A stretch of 64,000 bases of DNA from Sphingomonadaceae bacterium (GTDB lineage: Bacteria > Pseudomonadota > Alphaproteobacteria > Sphingomonadales > Sphingomonadaceae): positions 1 to 64,000 of the forward strand of contig RFPL01000005.1 of NCBI GenBank assembly GCA_009926135.1, written 5' to 3'. The translations under genes were made by a program, and so were the position numbers. The notes below the pieces were generated by a model. It saw only the letters and a list, made by a program, of their open reading frames with translations. It did not search any database and was not told where the DNA came from. Positions 54,177-63,952 of the stretch are shown in pieces; the stretch's first letter is position 1, and every line of letters starts with the position of its first letter.

Positions 54177-55024
54177 TGCTGACCCAGCTTTGGCAGAACA
54201 ACAAGGCGATGGTCCTGGCGCTGGTCGCCGGGGCGCTGGTTGCCATGTCCTCGATCGTGATCGTGCCCGAGACCCAGCAGGTTGTCGTGGTGCGACTGGG
54301 TGAGCCGGTCCGCAAGATCAATGCCTTCAAGCCCAACCAGGAATTCGGCAGCACCGGCGCTGGTATCAGCTGGCGCATTCCCTTTGTCGAGCAGCTGGTC
54401 TGGCTCGACAAGCGGCTGCTGTCATTCCCGATGGAACGGCAGACCGTGCTTTCGACTGACCAGTTGCGGCTCGAAGTGACGGCCTATGCCCGCTTCCGGG
54501 TGATCGACCCGGTGATGATGGTCAAGACCGCCGGTTCGACGGACCGCGTAATGAGCCAGCTCCAGCCGATCATGACCTCGGTCTTGCGCCAGGAACTGGG
54601 CAAGCGCACTTTCCAGTCGCTGCTCAACGCAGAGCGCGGCGCGGCGATGATCCGGATCAAGGAAAACCTCGACAAGCAGGCCCGCGAATATGGCGCACAG
54701 GTGATCGACGTGCGGATCCAGCGGGCAGATCTGCCCGCCGGCGCGCTCGAATCCGCCTTCGCGCGCATGAAGGCGGCGCGTGAGCAGGAAGCAACCACGA
54801 TCCAGGCCCAGGGCCAGAAACAGGCCCAGCTAATCACGTCGGAAGCGGAAGCGCGGGCGACCCAGGTCTATGCCGCAGCTTTTGGCAAAGATCCGGCTTT
54901 CTATGACTTCTACCGGGCCATGAAGAGCTACGACGCAACCTTTGCCAATCAGGCCAACAAGGGCAGCAGCACGATTATCCTGTCGCCCGACAACGATTAC
55001 CTGCGGCAGTTCAAAGGGCGCTGA
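54176..55024 (+). CDS. hflC: FtsH modulator HflC
   Basis: A 282-residue SPFH protein with one N-terminal membrane helix (about 12-30). The core has IVPETQQVVVVRLGEPVRK and GAQVIDVRIQRADLPAGALESAFARMKAAREQEA, then the Cys-free HflC ending. It assembles with HflK. The translation is coupled by a TAATG overlap. Confidence 0.95.
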   Translation: MLTQLWQNNKAMVLALVAGALVAMSSIVIVPETQQVVVVRLGEPVRKINAFKPNQEFGSTGAGISWRIPFVEQLVWLDKRLLSFPMERQTVLSTDQLRLEVTAYARFRVIDPVMMVKTAGSTDRVMSQLQPIMTSVLRQELGKRTFQSLLNAERGAAMIRIKENLDKQAREYGAQVIDVRIQRADLPAGALESAFARMKAAREQEATTIQAQGQKQAQLITSEAEARATQVYAAAFGKDPAFYDFYRAMKSYDATFANQANKGSSTIILSPDNDYLRQFKGR

Positions 55025-55126
55025 ATGACGTTGGTGGGATCATTCAATTCCGGTTCAGGCTGGACTGGGTGAATCCACCCCGCACCCTTTGCCGGGTGAG
55101 ACGATTTTGAAGAGGAAGCTCAACAC

Positions 55127-56650
55127 GTGCGATACGCCTATGGAGTAACGAGTGCGCTGCTGGTCGGCGGTGCGGCCGTTTCGGTGCTGACCGGCATCCC
55201 TGCCGGAGCGCAGGTGGCGCAGAATGACGCCGCGCGGATGGAAGCCATGGTGCCGCGGGCCGGAGCGCCAGCCAGCTTTGCCGAGCTGACCCAGCAATTG
55301 CAGCCCGCCGTCGTGAACATTGCCACGCGCCAACGCGTTCGCGTGGCCAACGGCAATCCCTTTGCCGGAACCCCGTTTGAAGACCTGTTTGGCGGCGGTA
55401 GCGGCGGTGGCGGGGCCACCACCCGCGAAGCCCAGTCGCTCGGTTCGGGCTTCATCATCTCGGCCGATGGCTATGTCGTCACCAACAACCACGTGATCAC
55501 GGCCGATGGCCAGGGCGAAGTGCAGTCGATCACCGTCACGCTAAGCGACGGGGCTGAACACACGGCCCGCCTGGTCGGCCGCGATGCGCAGTCGGATCTC
55601 GCCGTGCTGAAGATCGACGCCGGCAAGACCCTGCCCTTCGTCAAGTTCGGCAACAGCGAAGCCGCCCGCGTGGGTGACTGGGTGATCGCAATCGGCAACC
55701 CGTTCGGCCTGGGCGGCACGGTCACTTCGGGGATCGTCTCGGCGGTCCACCGCTCGTCCGGTGCCAGCCGCTACATCCAGACCGATGCCTCGATCAACCG
55801 GGGCAATTCGGGCGGCCCCTTGTTCGACATGAAGGGCAACGTGATCGGCATCAACAATGCGATCTTCTCGCCGACCGGCGGCAACGTCGGGATCGGCTTC
55901 GCCATTCCGGCCGACATTGCCGCCCCAGTGGTCGACAAGCTGATGCGCGGCCAGGCGATCGAGCGCGGCTACCTGGGCGTGCAGATCGTGCCGGTGACCG
56001 AAGATGTGGCGGATTCGCTGGGCCTGGCCCGCAACCGCGGCGAACTGGTGCAGACCGTCCAGCCGGGCCAGGCTGCTGCCAATGCGGGCCTTCAGCCGGG
56101 CGATGTGGTGGTCAAGGTCGATGGCCAGGAAGTTTCGCCCGACAACACCTTGTCGTTCATCGTTGCCAATACGGCACCCGGCAAGCGCATCCCGATCGAG
56201 GCGATCCGCAACGGCAAGCGGATGACGCTGACCGCGACTGTCGGCAAGCGACCGAGCGAGGAAGAGCTGGCCAAGCAGACCTTCGGACCGGCCACGCCTG
56301 ACGCGGACGACCGCTTCAACCGGACCCCCGAGAAGCAGGGTGAAGGCCTGGCTGAACGGTCGCTCGGCCTCTCGGTGCTGCCGATGACCCCGCAAATCGC
56401 CGGCCAGATCGGCCTGCCTGCCGATACCCGTGGGCTGGTAATCTCGGTGGTCGATGGCTCGTCCGATGCGGGGGCCAAGGGGCTTCAGCGCGGCGACGTG
56501 ATCCTCTCGGCCAATTACCGCGATGTCCTGACCATAACCGATCTTGAAACGATCATCCGCGCTGCCAAGGCCGAAAATCGCGCGGCCGTGCTGCTGCGCG
56601 TCCAGCGCCGCGGCCAGCCGGCGGCCTACCTGCCGGTGCGGCTGCGCTGA
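55127..56650 (+). CDS. degP: DegP/HtrA-type periplasmic serine protease
   Basis: A 507-residue protein with a signal peptide (1-28, ending PAGAQ). The catalytic triad is His in NNHVI, Asp in SDLAVLKID and Ser in GNSGGPLF. Two PDZ domains follow (about 275-370 and 405-505). It degrades or refolds misfolded envelope proteins. The GTG at 55127 is the only start that gives a full signal peptide. It is followed by a strong terminator. The subtype (DegP versus MucD) is not settled. Confidence 0.93.
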   Translation: MRYAYGVTSALLVGGAAVSVLTGIPAGAQVAQNDAARMEAMVPRAGAPASFAELTQQLQPAVVNIATRQRVRVANGNPFAGTPFEDLFGGGSGGGGATTREAQSLGSGFIISADGYVVTNNHVITADGQGEVQSITVTLSDGAEHTARLVGRDAQSDLAVLKIDAGKTLPFVKFGNSEAARVGDWVIAIGNPFGLGGTVTSGIVSAVHRSSGASRYIQTDASINRGNSGGPLFDMKGNVIGINNAIFSPTGGNVGIGFAIPADIAAPVVDKLMRGQAIERGYLGVQIVPVTEDVADSLGLARNRGELVQTVQPGQAAANAGLQPGDVVVKVDGQEVSPDNTLSFIVANTAPGKRIPIEAIRNGKRMTLTATVGKRPSEEELAKQTFGPATPDADDRFNRTPEKQGEGLAERSLGLSVLPMTPQIAGQIGLPADTRGLVISVVDGSSDAGAKGLQRGDVILSANYRDVLTITDLETIIRAAKAENRAAVLLRVQRRGQPAAYLPVRLR

Positions 56651-56673
56651 TCGTCTGCCTACTGCTGAAACGA

Positions 56674-56709
56674 GAAACCCCCGCCCTGATCCGGCGGGGG
56701 TTTCTTTTT
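56674..56709 (+). terminator. Rho-independent terminator after degP
   Basis: A perfect 12-bp stem (56674-56685 with 56693-56704), loop CTGATCC, followed by TTTTT. It probably also serves the convergent PBP1A gene. Confidence 0.9.
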
Positions 56710-56714
56710 GTCGG

Positions 56715-58745
56715 CTAGTTCGGCCGCGCGCCGGTCGCCTCGCGCAGGAACTCGTCGTTGGCGGCGGGCGGCGGGGCCTGCGGCTCGGGCACCTGCTCAG
56801 GGGGCAAGTCCTGGCGGCTTGGTTCCACCATGTTACCCTGCTCATCGGCATAGTAATATTCGTCCGGGTTGCCGCCCAGTTGTGCTTCGTCGTCCGGCTC
56901 AAGCTGCCAGGCCGGCAGGGTCACTTCCGTATCGAACTTCTCGGCCGGCCGGTTCGCCACTGCGACCGACATATAGGCCGCAAAGGCCCGGGCCGGGGCC
57001 GTGCCGCCCTGCAGCCCACCCACCGGCTTCGCATCGTCGCGGCCCATCCACACGCCGGTGGTGATGCCGCTGGAGAAGCCCAGGAACCAGCCGTCCTTGT
57101 TCGAATTGGTCGTGCCGGTTTTCCCGGCAACGGGCCGGCCGATATTTGCCGCCCGCCCGGTTCCGATGCTGACCGCGCTCTGCAGCAGGTCGGTGATCCC
57201 GGCCGAGACATAGGCCGGAACCAGCAGCGGCCCTTCCTTGACCTCGCGCTGGAACAGCACCTTGCCGTCGACTGTCTGGATCTTGGTGATGCCATAGGGA
57301 TCAACGGCCCGGCCCTTGGCCGAGACGGCAGCAAAGGCGCGGGTCATGTCGATCACGCGCACCTCGTTGCTGCCCAGTACCATCGACGGCACGGTCGAGA
57401 TCGGCGTAGTGATGCCAAAGCGGCGCGCGATCCCGGCGACGGCGCTGAATCCCACCTCGTTGCCGAGCTGGGCCGCAACCGTGTTCTTGGAATAGGCAAA
57501 GGCCGTGCGCACGTCGATTTCGCCCGCATAGGTTCCGCCTGAATTACGCGGACTCCAGCCGTCGATAGTGACGGGTTCGTCCACCACGCGGTCGTTGGGG
57601 GTATAGCCGGCCTCCAGCGCGGCGAGGTAGACAAACAACTTCCAGGCCGAACCCGGCTGGCGCACCGCATTGACCGCGCGATTGTAGTTCGAGGTGACGT
57701 AGTCCGTCCCCCCGACCATTGCCAGGACCGCCCCGTCGCGGTCCATGCTGACCAGCGCGCCTTGGGCGCCCTTGGGCGTATTGGTCTCGATCGCCTTGGT
57801 GGCGGCGGCCTGCATCTTGGGATCGAGCGTCGTCCAGACCTCGATCGCCTGGGTATTGTCAGGCAGCAGCAGGTCCAGTTGCGGCAGGGCCCAGTCGGTG
57901 AAATAGCGGACCGAGTTCTGATTCCTCTCGGCCGCGAACTTGATTGCGGCGAAGTCGACGGCCGCGGCCTGCGACGGCGTGACATCGCCGTTGCCTTCCA
58001 TCACCGACAGCACGACCTTGGCGCGGCCCACAGCCGCCTCGGTATCGGCGGTCGGCGAATAGTGGGAAGGGGCCTTGACCAGCCCGGCGATGATCGCCGC
58101 TTCGGGCAGGGTGATCCCGGTCCCGGGGTGGCCGAAGAACTTGCGGCTGGCGGCATCGACACCATAGGCCCCGCCTCCGAAATAGACCTTGTTGAGGTAG
58201 AGTTCGAGGATCTGGTCCTTCGAGAACTTCCATTCCATTGCAAGTGCCAGCACCGCCTCGCGCAGCTTGCGGGTGTAGCTGCGGCTGTTGTTGAGGAAGA
58301 CCGTGCGGGCCAGCTGCTGGGTGATTGTCGAGGTGGCCCGCAGACCCTTGCCGGTGACGACAGCCATATAACCGGCCCGGGCCAGACCAATCGGATCGAC
58401 ACCGGGGTGCGAGCGGAAGCGCCGGTCTTCGACCGAGACCATCGCCGTGCGCATCACTTGCGGGATCTCGTCGTGCTTCAGCCACTTGCCATAGCTAGGC
58501 CCGATCGAGACCAGCTCGGTTCCATCGCGCGCGCGAACGAGGATCGTCTGGCCGACCTGGCTGCTCTTCAGTTCCTCGAAATCAGGCAGCGAGCGGGCGG
58601 TCAACCCGACGGCCAGCGCCAGCGCAAGCAATCCCAGCACGGCCAGCGAGCCGCCCCAGACAAGCAGCTTGCGGAAAAACCGGCGCAAGCCGGTCGGTTC
58701 GTCGCTGACGGGCGCGCTGCGCCCCTTCACATCCTTGCGCGCCAT
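56715..58745 (-). CDS. Class A penicillin-binding protein, PBP1A type
   Basis: A 676-residue bifunctional peptidoglycan synthase. An N-terminal membrane helix (about 28-50) is followed by a GT51 domain (Glu in VSVEDRRFRSHPG, STITQQLARTVFL) and a transpeptidase domain with SxxK as GSAWK, SxN as YSKN and KTGTT. There is a disordered Pro-rich end (PPEQVPEPQAPPP). It polymerises and crosslinks the wall. It is smaller than E. coli PBP1A because it lacks the OB-fold insertion, closer to PBP1C or alphaproteobacterial PBP1 forms. Confidence 0.92.
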   Translation of the reverse strand: MARKDVKGRSAPVSDEPTGLRRFFRKLLVWGGSLAVLGLLALALAVGLTARSLPDFEELKSSQVGQTILVRARDGTELVSIGPSYGKWLKHDEIPQVMRTAMVSVEDRRFRSHPGVDPIGLARAGYMAVVTGKGLRATSTITQQLARTVFLNNSRSYTRKLREAVLALAMEWKFSKDQILELYLNKVYFGGGAYGVDAASRKFFGHPGTGITLPEAAIIAGLVKAPSHYSPTADTEAAVGRAKVVLSVMEGNGDVTPSQAAAVDFAAIKFAAERNQNSVRYFTDWALPQLDLLLPDNTQAIEVWTTLDPKMQAAATKAIETNTPKGAQGALVSMDRDGAVLAMVGGTDYVTSNYNRAVNAVRQPGSAWKLFVYLAALEAGYTPNDRVVDEPVTIDGWSPRNSGGTYAGEIDVRTAFAYSKNTVAAQLGNEVGFSAVAGIARRFGITTPISTVPSMVLGSNEVRVIDMTRAFAAVSAKGRAVDPYGITKIQTVDGKVLFQREVKEGPLLVPAYVSAGITDLLQSAVSIGTGRAANIGRPVAGKTGTTNSNKDGWFLGFSSGITTGVWMGRDDAKPVGGLQGGTAPARAFAAYMSVAVANRPAEKFDTEVTLPAWQLEPDDEAQLGGNPDEYYYADEQGNMVEPSRQDLPPEQVPEPQAPPPAANDEFLREATGARPN

Positions 58746-58849
58746 TGCGGTCTGCTAATCCCTCCAGCGGGCCAACACGAGCCCGTTCGCTCTCTGCATA
58801 GGCGAATTGTAACCTGCGGTGAATCGCAGAATTGACGCGGACCCCGGGC

Positions 58850-59248
58850 TTAATCCTCGGGCTCGAAATCCAGGCTGGCGCTGTTGATGCAATACCGCAG
58901 CCCGGTCGGTGCCGGACCATCCGGGAACACGTGACCCAGGTGACCATCGCAGCGGGCGCAGCGCACTTCGGTGCGGATCATGCCGTGGCTTGTATCGACC
59001 AGTTCGTCGATCGGAGCGGCCGGCAGCGGGGCCGTATAGCTTGGCCAGCCGCAGCCGGAATCGAACTTTTCGTCCGAGGCGAACAACGGCGCGCCGCAGC
59101 CGCCGCAAACATAGGTTCCGGCCTCCTTGTTGCCTTCGAACTTGCCGGTAAAGGGCCGCTCGGTCCCCGCCTGGCGCAGGATGTGGTAACGCTCCGGCCC
59201 CAGCTTCTCGAGCCATTCAGCCTCGGTCAGGTTCAGCTTGTCTGCCAT
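58850..59248 (-). CDS. msrB: Peptide methionine-R-sulfoxide reductase
   Basis: A 132-residue enzyme. Two CxxC zinc pairs (CGGC and CARC) and the catalytic Cys in RYCINSASL are present, with GWPSY and [10 protein letters not shown]. It reduces R-methionine sulfoxide in proteins. The start ATG at 59248 is preceded by AAGGAG. It is downstream of the SPFH/NfeD pair on the same strand, after a 31-base gap. Confidence 0.96.
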   Translation of the reverse strand: MADKLNLTEAEWLEKLGPERYHILRQAGTERPFTGKFEGNKEAGTYVCGGCGAPLFASDEKFDSGCGWPSYTAPLPAAPIDELVDTSHGMIRTEVRCARCDGHLGHVFPDGPAPTGLRYCINSASLDFEPED

Positions 59249-59279
59249 GTCAGATACTCCTTGAAGCGGAGATATGGGG

Positions 59280-59726
59280 TCAGTGCAGGTGCTCGACAAC
59301 CAGCACCGCGCCGTCATGGCCGGCAATCCGCATCCGCGTTCCAGGCTCCGCATCAGGGCCCCGCACCAGCCATTCGGTATCGCCATGCCGGGCCCGTCCG
59401 GTGCCGCCATCAATCGCATGGGTGATCGTCACGACCTCGCCCAGCAGGCGGGCGCCGCGATCGTTCATGCCGGGATCGGCCTCATGGATCGGGTTGCGCG
59501 CAATGTAACGCTTGCCGGCAAAGACCGCGACGATCGCCAGCACCGCGAACAGCACGATCTGCACCGGCAGGCCGATCGGCAGCAGCAGTACCACCAGCCC
59601 GGTCAGGATCGCGGCACCGGCCAGCCAGATCAGGAACACACCCGGAATGGCTATTTCCGCCACCGCCAGCACCAGCCCCAGCGCCAGCCAGTTCCAGTGC
59701 GGATCGAGGTTGGGGAGCCAGTCCAT
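59280..59726 (-). CDS. NfeD-family membrane protein
   Basis: A 148-residue protein with hydrophobic segments at about 13-32, 35-60 and 62-75, and a C-terminal OB-like domain ([34 protein letters not shown]). Short NfeD proteins are partners of stomatin/SPFH proteins, encoded next to them. It starts 4 bases after the SPFH gene's stop at ATG 59726. Confidence 0.9.
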   Translation of the reverse strand: MDWLPNLDPHWNWLALGLVLAVAEIAIPGVFLIWLAGAAILTGLVVLLLPIGLPVQIVLFAVLAIVAVFAGKRYIARNPIHEADPGMNDRGARLLGEVVTITHAIDGGTGRARHGDTEWLVRGPDAEPGTRMRIAGHDGAVLVVEHLH

Positions 59727-59730
59727 CTGC

Positions 59731-60645
59731 TCAGCCCTTCTTCTCGCCAAGCGCATCCTTCACCAGTTCGCCGATCCCGCCAATCGAACCGATCAGCTGG
59801 GTGGCTTCGACCGGGAACAGGATGGTCTTGGCGTTGGGCGAAGTGGCAAAGCCGGCCACGGCATCAGTGTATTTTTGCGCGATGAAGTAGTTGAGCGCCT
59901 GGGTGCCAGACCGGGCGATGGCGTCAGAGACCATGGTCGTCGCCTTGGCCTCGGCCTCGGCCTCGCGCTCGCGCGCCTCGGCATCGCGGAAGGCGGCTTC
60001 GCGGCGTCCTTCAGCTTGCAGGATCGCACCCTGCTTTTCACCTTCGGCGCGCAGGATCTCTGCCGCCCGGCTGCCTTCGGCCTCGAGGATCTGGGCACGC
60101 TTTTCACGCTCGGCCTTCATCTGGCGGGCCATGGCATTGGAGATGTCGGCGGGCGGACGGATGTCCTTGATCTCGATCCGGGTGATCTTCACTCCCCAGG
60201 GCGACGTCGCATGATCGATCACCACCAGCAGCTTGGCGTTGATCTCATCCCGCTTCGACAGCGTTTCATCAAGGTCCATGCTGCCCATCACGGTGCGCAG
60301 GTTGGTAGTGGTAAGCTGCATGATCGCCACGAACAGGTTGGACACCTCATAGGCCGCCTTGCCGGCATCGAGCACCTGGAAGAACACCACGGCATCAACC
60401 CCGACCATGGCATTGTCACGGGTGATGATTTCCTGGCCCGGGATATCCAGCACCTGTTCCATCATGTTGATCTTGTGGCCAACCCGATCGATGAACGGAA
60501 TGATCACGTGGAGGCCCGGCTGGGCAGCGAGGGTGAACTTGCCGAGCCGCTCGATCGTGTAGACATAGCCCTGCCGGACGACGCGCACGCCCATCAGCAG
60601 GAACACGAAGACCAGCAGCAACAGCGCCAGCAGGAACCCTTCCAT
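59731..60645 (-). CDS. SPFH/stomatin-like protein, QmcA type
   Basis: A 304-residue protein with an N-terminal membrane helix (1-20), SPFH domain ([23 protein letters not shown]-type segment as [15 protein letters not shown]) and a long Ala/Glu/Arg-rich coiled coil (about 175-245). It forms oligomeric membrane cages that organise domains or regulate proteases. It is paired with NfeD. The ATG at 60645 is used; a GTG precedes it. Confidence 0.92.
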   Translation of the reverse strand: MEGFLLALLLLVFVFLLMGVRVVRQGYVYTIERLGKFTLAAQPGLHVIIPFIDRVGHKINMMEQVLDIPGQEIITRDNAMVGVDAVVFFQVLDAGKAAYEVSNLFVAIMQLTTTNLRTVMGSMDLDETLSKRDEINAKLLVVIDHATSPWGVKITRIEIKDIRPPADISNAMARQMKAEREKRAQILEAEGSRAAEILRAEGEKQGAILQAEGRREAAFRDAEAREREAEAEAKATTMVSDAIARSGTQALNYFIAQKYTDAVAGFATSPNAKTILFPVEATQLIGSIGGIGELVKDALGEKKG

Positions 60646-60767
60646 CACACACTCCCGAAATCATTGCATCGCAGGATGTTAGCGCCCCGGCGACGAGGGG
60701 CAAGCGAAACCGGACAAAGCCGGAAATGCTTACCCCCCCTGTGCCAGAGCAAGGGGTTCGCGCCGGA

Positions 60768-61637
60768 TCAAAGCGCCTTGAACAGCGCCAGCATCCGCTC
60801 CCAGGCACGGTCAGCCTGGGCCTTGTCGAACACCGGCGCGTCGACCGTGCACCAGCCGTGATCGGCCGGATAGACCTCCACCTCGGCTGGACGCCCGGCT
60901 GCCTTCGCCGCTTCACGCAGGGCATCCTTGTCGCCCGGCGCCCGGGCATCGTCATTGCGGGCGATCGCGAAGAGATAGCCGGCCTTGGTCGCCTTGAGCA
61001 GCTGATGCGGGCTATCGGGCTTGTCGGTGACCAGCGAGCCGCCATGGAACGAGGCGGCGGCACGAACCCGATCCGGCACGGCATGAGCCGTGCGCACCGT
61101 GAACGGCCCGCCCATGCAATAGCCGGACGAACCGATCCCGCGCTTCCGGTCGACGGCTTTTTGCCCATCGAGCCACCCAACCGCGGCCTTGGCATCACGC
61201 TCGATCGCTTCGGCAGTCAGCAGCGGGATCATCGGCCGCAGCTTGGCCTGGCCTTCTGGCGTGCGCCATTCGGTGATCGCATTGAAATGCGGGGCCGGGG
61301 CAGAGCGGTAATACTGGTTGAGCACCAGCACGGCATGGCCATCGGTCGCCAGCCGCCGCGCCATGATCTTGTAGGCCTCGCGCAGGCCGGCAATGTCGGG
61401 CCAGAGGATCACGGCGGGGTGCTTCCCCTTGGCCGGATGGACGAAAAAGGCGTCAAGCTTGCCGTCGGGCGTGGTCACGGTGACCATCCGTTCAGCCAAT
61501 CCGGCCGGCACCTTTGCGGCCAGCGGCGCGGCCAGCACACTTAGCCCGGCAGCACCCAATGCCGCAAAGCTGCGGCGATCAATCCCGCGCGCTTCCAGCG
61601 CCTGTTCTTCCTCGATTGCGGTCAGGTCATCACACAT
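60768..61637 (-). CDS. Dienelactone hydrolase family protein with Tat signal
   Basis: A 289-residue alpha/beta hydrolase. Residues 20-45 include DRRSFAALGAAGLSVLAAP, a likely twin-arginine signal, though it starts 20 residues in. The nucleophile motif is SSGYCMGGP with Cys, as in dienelactone hydrolases, and the His is in YPADHGWC. The substrate is not evident. The ATG at 61637 is used; a TTG two codons earlier is also possible. Confidence 0.87.
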   Translation of the reverse strand: MCDDLTAIEEEQALEARGIDRRSFAALGAAGLSVLAAPLAAKVPAGLAERMVTVTTPDGKLDAFFVHPAKGKHPAVILWPDIAGLREAYKIMARRLATDGHAVLVLNQYYRSAPAPHFNAITEWRTPEGQAKLRPMIPLLTAEAIERDAKAAVGWLDGQKAVDRKRGIGSSGYCMGGPFTVRTAHAVPDRVRAAASFHGGSLVTDKPDSPHQLLKATKAGYLFAIARNDDARAPGDKDALREAAKAAGRPAEVEVYPADHGWCTVDAPVFDKAQADRAWERMLALFKAL

Positions 61638-61788
61638 CGCCAAGCTCCTTGCGCCCCTCCGCCTGAATCATAACCGGGACTGCACAAGAGGGCTAGCTTA
61701 ACCGGGCGATTAACGGCAGACTGTGCTGCAAGAAGGCAGTCTGGTCCGGGAAGGCCATGACAATGCCGTGAGGAAGGGGATGACTGCA

Positions 61789-63891
61789 ATGCGTTTGAGG
61801 CTGCTTGCTGCTGCCGCTCTCCTGGCCCTGGCCGGGTGCGGAAAATCGGTTTCACCGCCGGCGACCGAGGGCGTTACGGACGCCAAGATCCTGGCTGCCG
61901 CAGAGGGCGAATGGCTCTCTTACGGCCGTGACTATGGCGAACAGCGCTTCTCGCCCCTGACTGCGATCAACGATGGCAACGTCAACCAGCTGGGCCTCGC
62001 CTGGTCGGCCGATCTCGATACGGCCCGCGGGCAAGAAGCCACGCCGCTGATGCATGACGGCGTGCTCTACACCACCACTGCCTGGTCGATGGTCAAGGCG
62101 TATGATGCCCGGACCGGCGCGCTAAAGTGGTCTTATGATCCTGAAGTCCCGCGCGAAAAGCTGGTCGAGGTGTGCTGCGATGCGGTCAACCGCGGCGTCG
62201 CACTCTATGGCAACAAGGTCTATGTCGGCACGCTCGACGGATATCTGGTGGCGCTCGACGCGAAGACCGGCAAGGTCATCTGGAAAAAGCTGACCATCCC
62301 CGAAGGCTCGCACATGGCGATCACGGGGGCGCCCCGCATCGTCAAGGGCCGCGTGCTGATGGGCTCGGCCGGCTCGGAATACTTTACCCGCGGCTACCTT
62401 GCCGCCTTCGATGCCGAGACCGGCAACGAATTGTGGCGCTTCCACACTGTCCCCGGCGATCCATCGAAGCCGCAGGATGGCAAGCATCTTGACGCTGCGG
62501 TCAAGACCTGGAGCGGCGATTTCTGGAAGCGCGGCGGCGGCGGCACGGTGTGGGATTCGATCACTTACGATCCCAAGACCGACCTGGTTTACTTCGGCAC
62601 GGCCAACGCCGAACCATGGAACCCGGCCTATCGCAACACCGATGGTGCGGGCGACAGCCTGTACACCGCATCGATCGTGGCGGTGAAGCCGGATACCGGC
62701 GAATATGTCTGGCACTTCCAGGAAACCCCGGAAGACCGCTGGGACTTTGACAGCAACCAGCAGATCACGGTTGCCGACCTCAACATCGGCGGCCAGACCC
62801 GCCACGTCATCATGCACGCACCCAAGAACGGGTTCTTCTACGTGCTCGACGCGGCAACCGGACAGTTCATTTCCGGCAAGCCCTTTGTCGAGGGAATCAA
62901 CTGGGCCCGCGGGCTCGATCCCAAGACCGGCAAGCCCGACGTAAATCCCGATGCCAAGTACGAGCTGACCGGCAAGCCCTGGCTGGGCTTCCCCGGCGCG
63001 GTCGGGGCCCATTCGTGGACACCGATGAGCTACAGCCCCAAGACGGGCCTCGTCTATATCCCGACCAACAGCACCCCGCAGGTCTATGCCCACGATCCGG
63101 ACTGGAAGCCCGGCACTACCGGCTTCCAGTTGGGGATCGACGCTTCGGCCGGCAACCTGCCGCCCGACAAGGCGGTCCGCTCTGCCACTGCCGCGGCGAT
63201 GACCGGGGCGCTGGTGGCCTTCGATCCGGTCACTGGCACGGTCAAGTGGAAGGTTCCGCAGGAAACCCCGACCAATGGCGGCACGCTGGCCACGGCCGGC
63301 AACCTGGTGTTCCAGGGCACCGCGCTCGGCGAATTCCGCGCCTATTCGGCCGATACCGGCAAGCAGCTCTGGTCCTTCCCGGCACAGAGCGGGATCCTGG
63401 CCGCACCGATGACCTACATGCTTGATGGTGAGCAGTATGTCGCGGTTATGGTTGGCTGGGGCGGCGTCTGGGACGTTTCTGCTGGCAAGCTGGTAACCAA
63501 ACGGATCACGCCCAACATCAGCCGCCTGCTCGTCTTCAAGCTCGGCGCCAAGGGAACCTTGCCCGCCGCGCCCGAAGAAGTGAAGCGCGTGCTCGATCCC
63601 CCGCCTGTCAGCGGAACCCCGCAGCAGATCGCGATCGGCATGAAAGCCTACACCAATTCGTGCAGCGTCTGCCACGGCTCGACCGTGGTGGCCGGCGCGC
63701 TCAACCCCGACCTGCGCCACTCGGTGTCGCTAGGCAATCCCAAGCTGTGGCAGGAAATCGTCCATGACGGCCTGCTGAAGCAGAACGGGATGGTCGCCTG
63801 GAAGGGTCAGTTCACGCCGGAGCAGATCGAGGCGATCCGGCTCTACGTGATCCAGCGGGCTAATGAGGACAAGAAGCTCGGCGCAGACTGA
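61789..63891 (+). CDS. PQQ-dependent quinohaemoprotein alcohol dehydrogenase, lipoprotein
   Basis: A 700-residue protein. The signal ends in ALAGC, a lipobox, so it is probably an outer- or periplasm-facing lipoprotein. It has the eight-bladed propeller with W-docking motifs, the vicinal disulfide pair CC in VEVCCDAVNRG, and WDFDSNQQ near the catalytic Asp. A C-terminal cytochrome c domain has CSVCH near residue 625. Type II alcohol dehydrogenases oxidise alcohols with PQQ and pass electrons through haem c. The ATG at 61789 is preferred, with AGGAAGGGG nine bases upstream. No pqq genes are in the window. Confidence 0.92.
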   Translation: MRLRLLAAAALLALAGCGKSVSPPATEGVTDAKILAAAEGEWLSYGRDYGEQRFSPLTAINDGNVNQLGLAWSADLDTARGQEATPLMHDGVLYTTTAWSMVKAYDARTGALKWSYDPEVPREKLVEVCCDAVNRGVALYGNKVYVGTLDGYLVALDAKTGKVIWKKLTIPEGSHMAITGAPRIVKGRVLMGSAGSEYFTRGYLAAFDAETGNELWRFHTVPGDPSKPQDGKHLDAAVKTWSGDFWKRGGGGTVWDSITYDPKTDLVYFGTANAEPWNPAYRNTDGAGDSLYTASIVAVKPDTGEYVWHFQETPEDRWDFDSNQQITVADLNIGGQTRHVIMHAPKNGFFYVLDAATGQFISGKPFVEGINWARGLDPKTGKPDVNPDAKYELTGKPWLGFPGAVGAHSWTPMSYSPKTGLVYIPTNSTPQVYAHDPDWKPGTTGFQLGIDASAGNLPPDKAVRSATAAAMTGALVAFDPVTGTVKWKVPQETPTNGGTLATAGNLVFQGTALGEFRAYSADTGKQLWSFPAQSGILAAPMTYMLDGEQYVAVMVGWGGVWDVSAGKLVTKRITPNISRLLVFKLGAKGTLPAAPEEVKRVLDPPPVSGTPQQIAIGMKAYTNSCSVCHGSTVVAGALNPDLRHSVSLGNPKLWQEIVHDGLLKQNGMVAWKGQFTPEQIEAIRLYVIQRANEDKKLGAD

Positions 63892-63920
63892 GCACGCGCC
63901 TTCAACGGCAAATACAGGAA

Positions 63921-63950
63921 CCGGTCCGGCCCAGCGCCGGGCCGGTTTTT
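63921..63950 (+). terminator. Rho-independent terminator after the PQQ dehydrogenase
   Basis: A 10-bp stem (63921-63930 with 63936-63945, one G-U pair) followed by TTTTT and CTTC. It lies between the dehydrogenase and a convergent gene tail. Confidence 0.85.
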
Positions 63951-63952
63951 CT

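Noticed and set aside
61697..61712. TTAACCGGGCGATTAA as a CtrA site before the PQQ dehydrogenase
   Set aside because: The half-sites are spaced by 8 bases, whereas CtrA needs 7, and there is no other support.
62122..63720. A 532-codon frame antisense to the PQQ dehydrogenase
   Set aside because: A GC-rich shadow frame with no recognisable domain.
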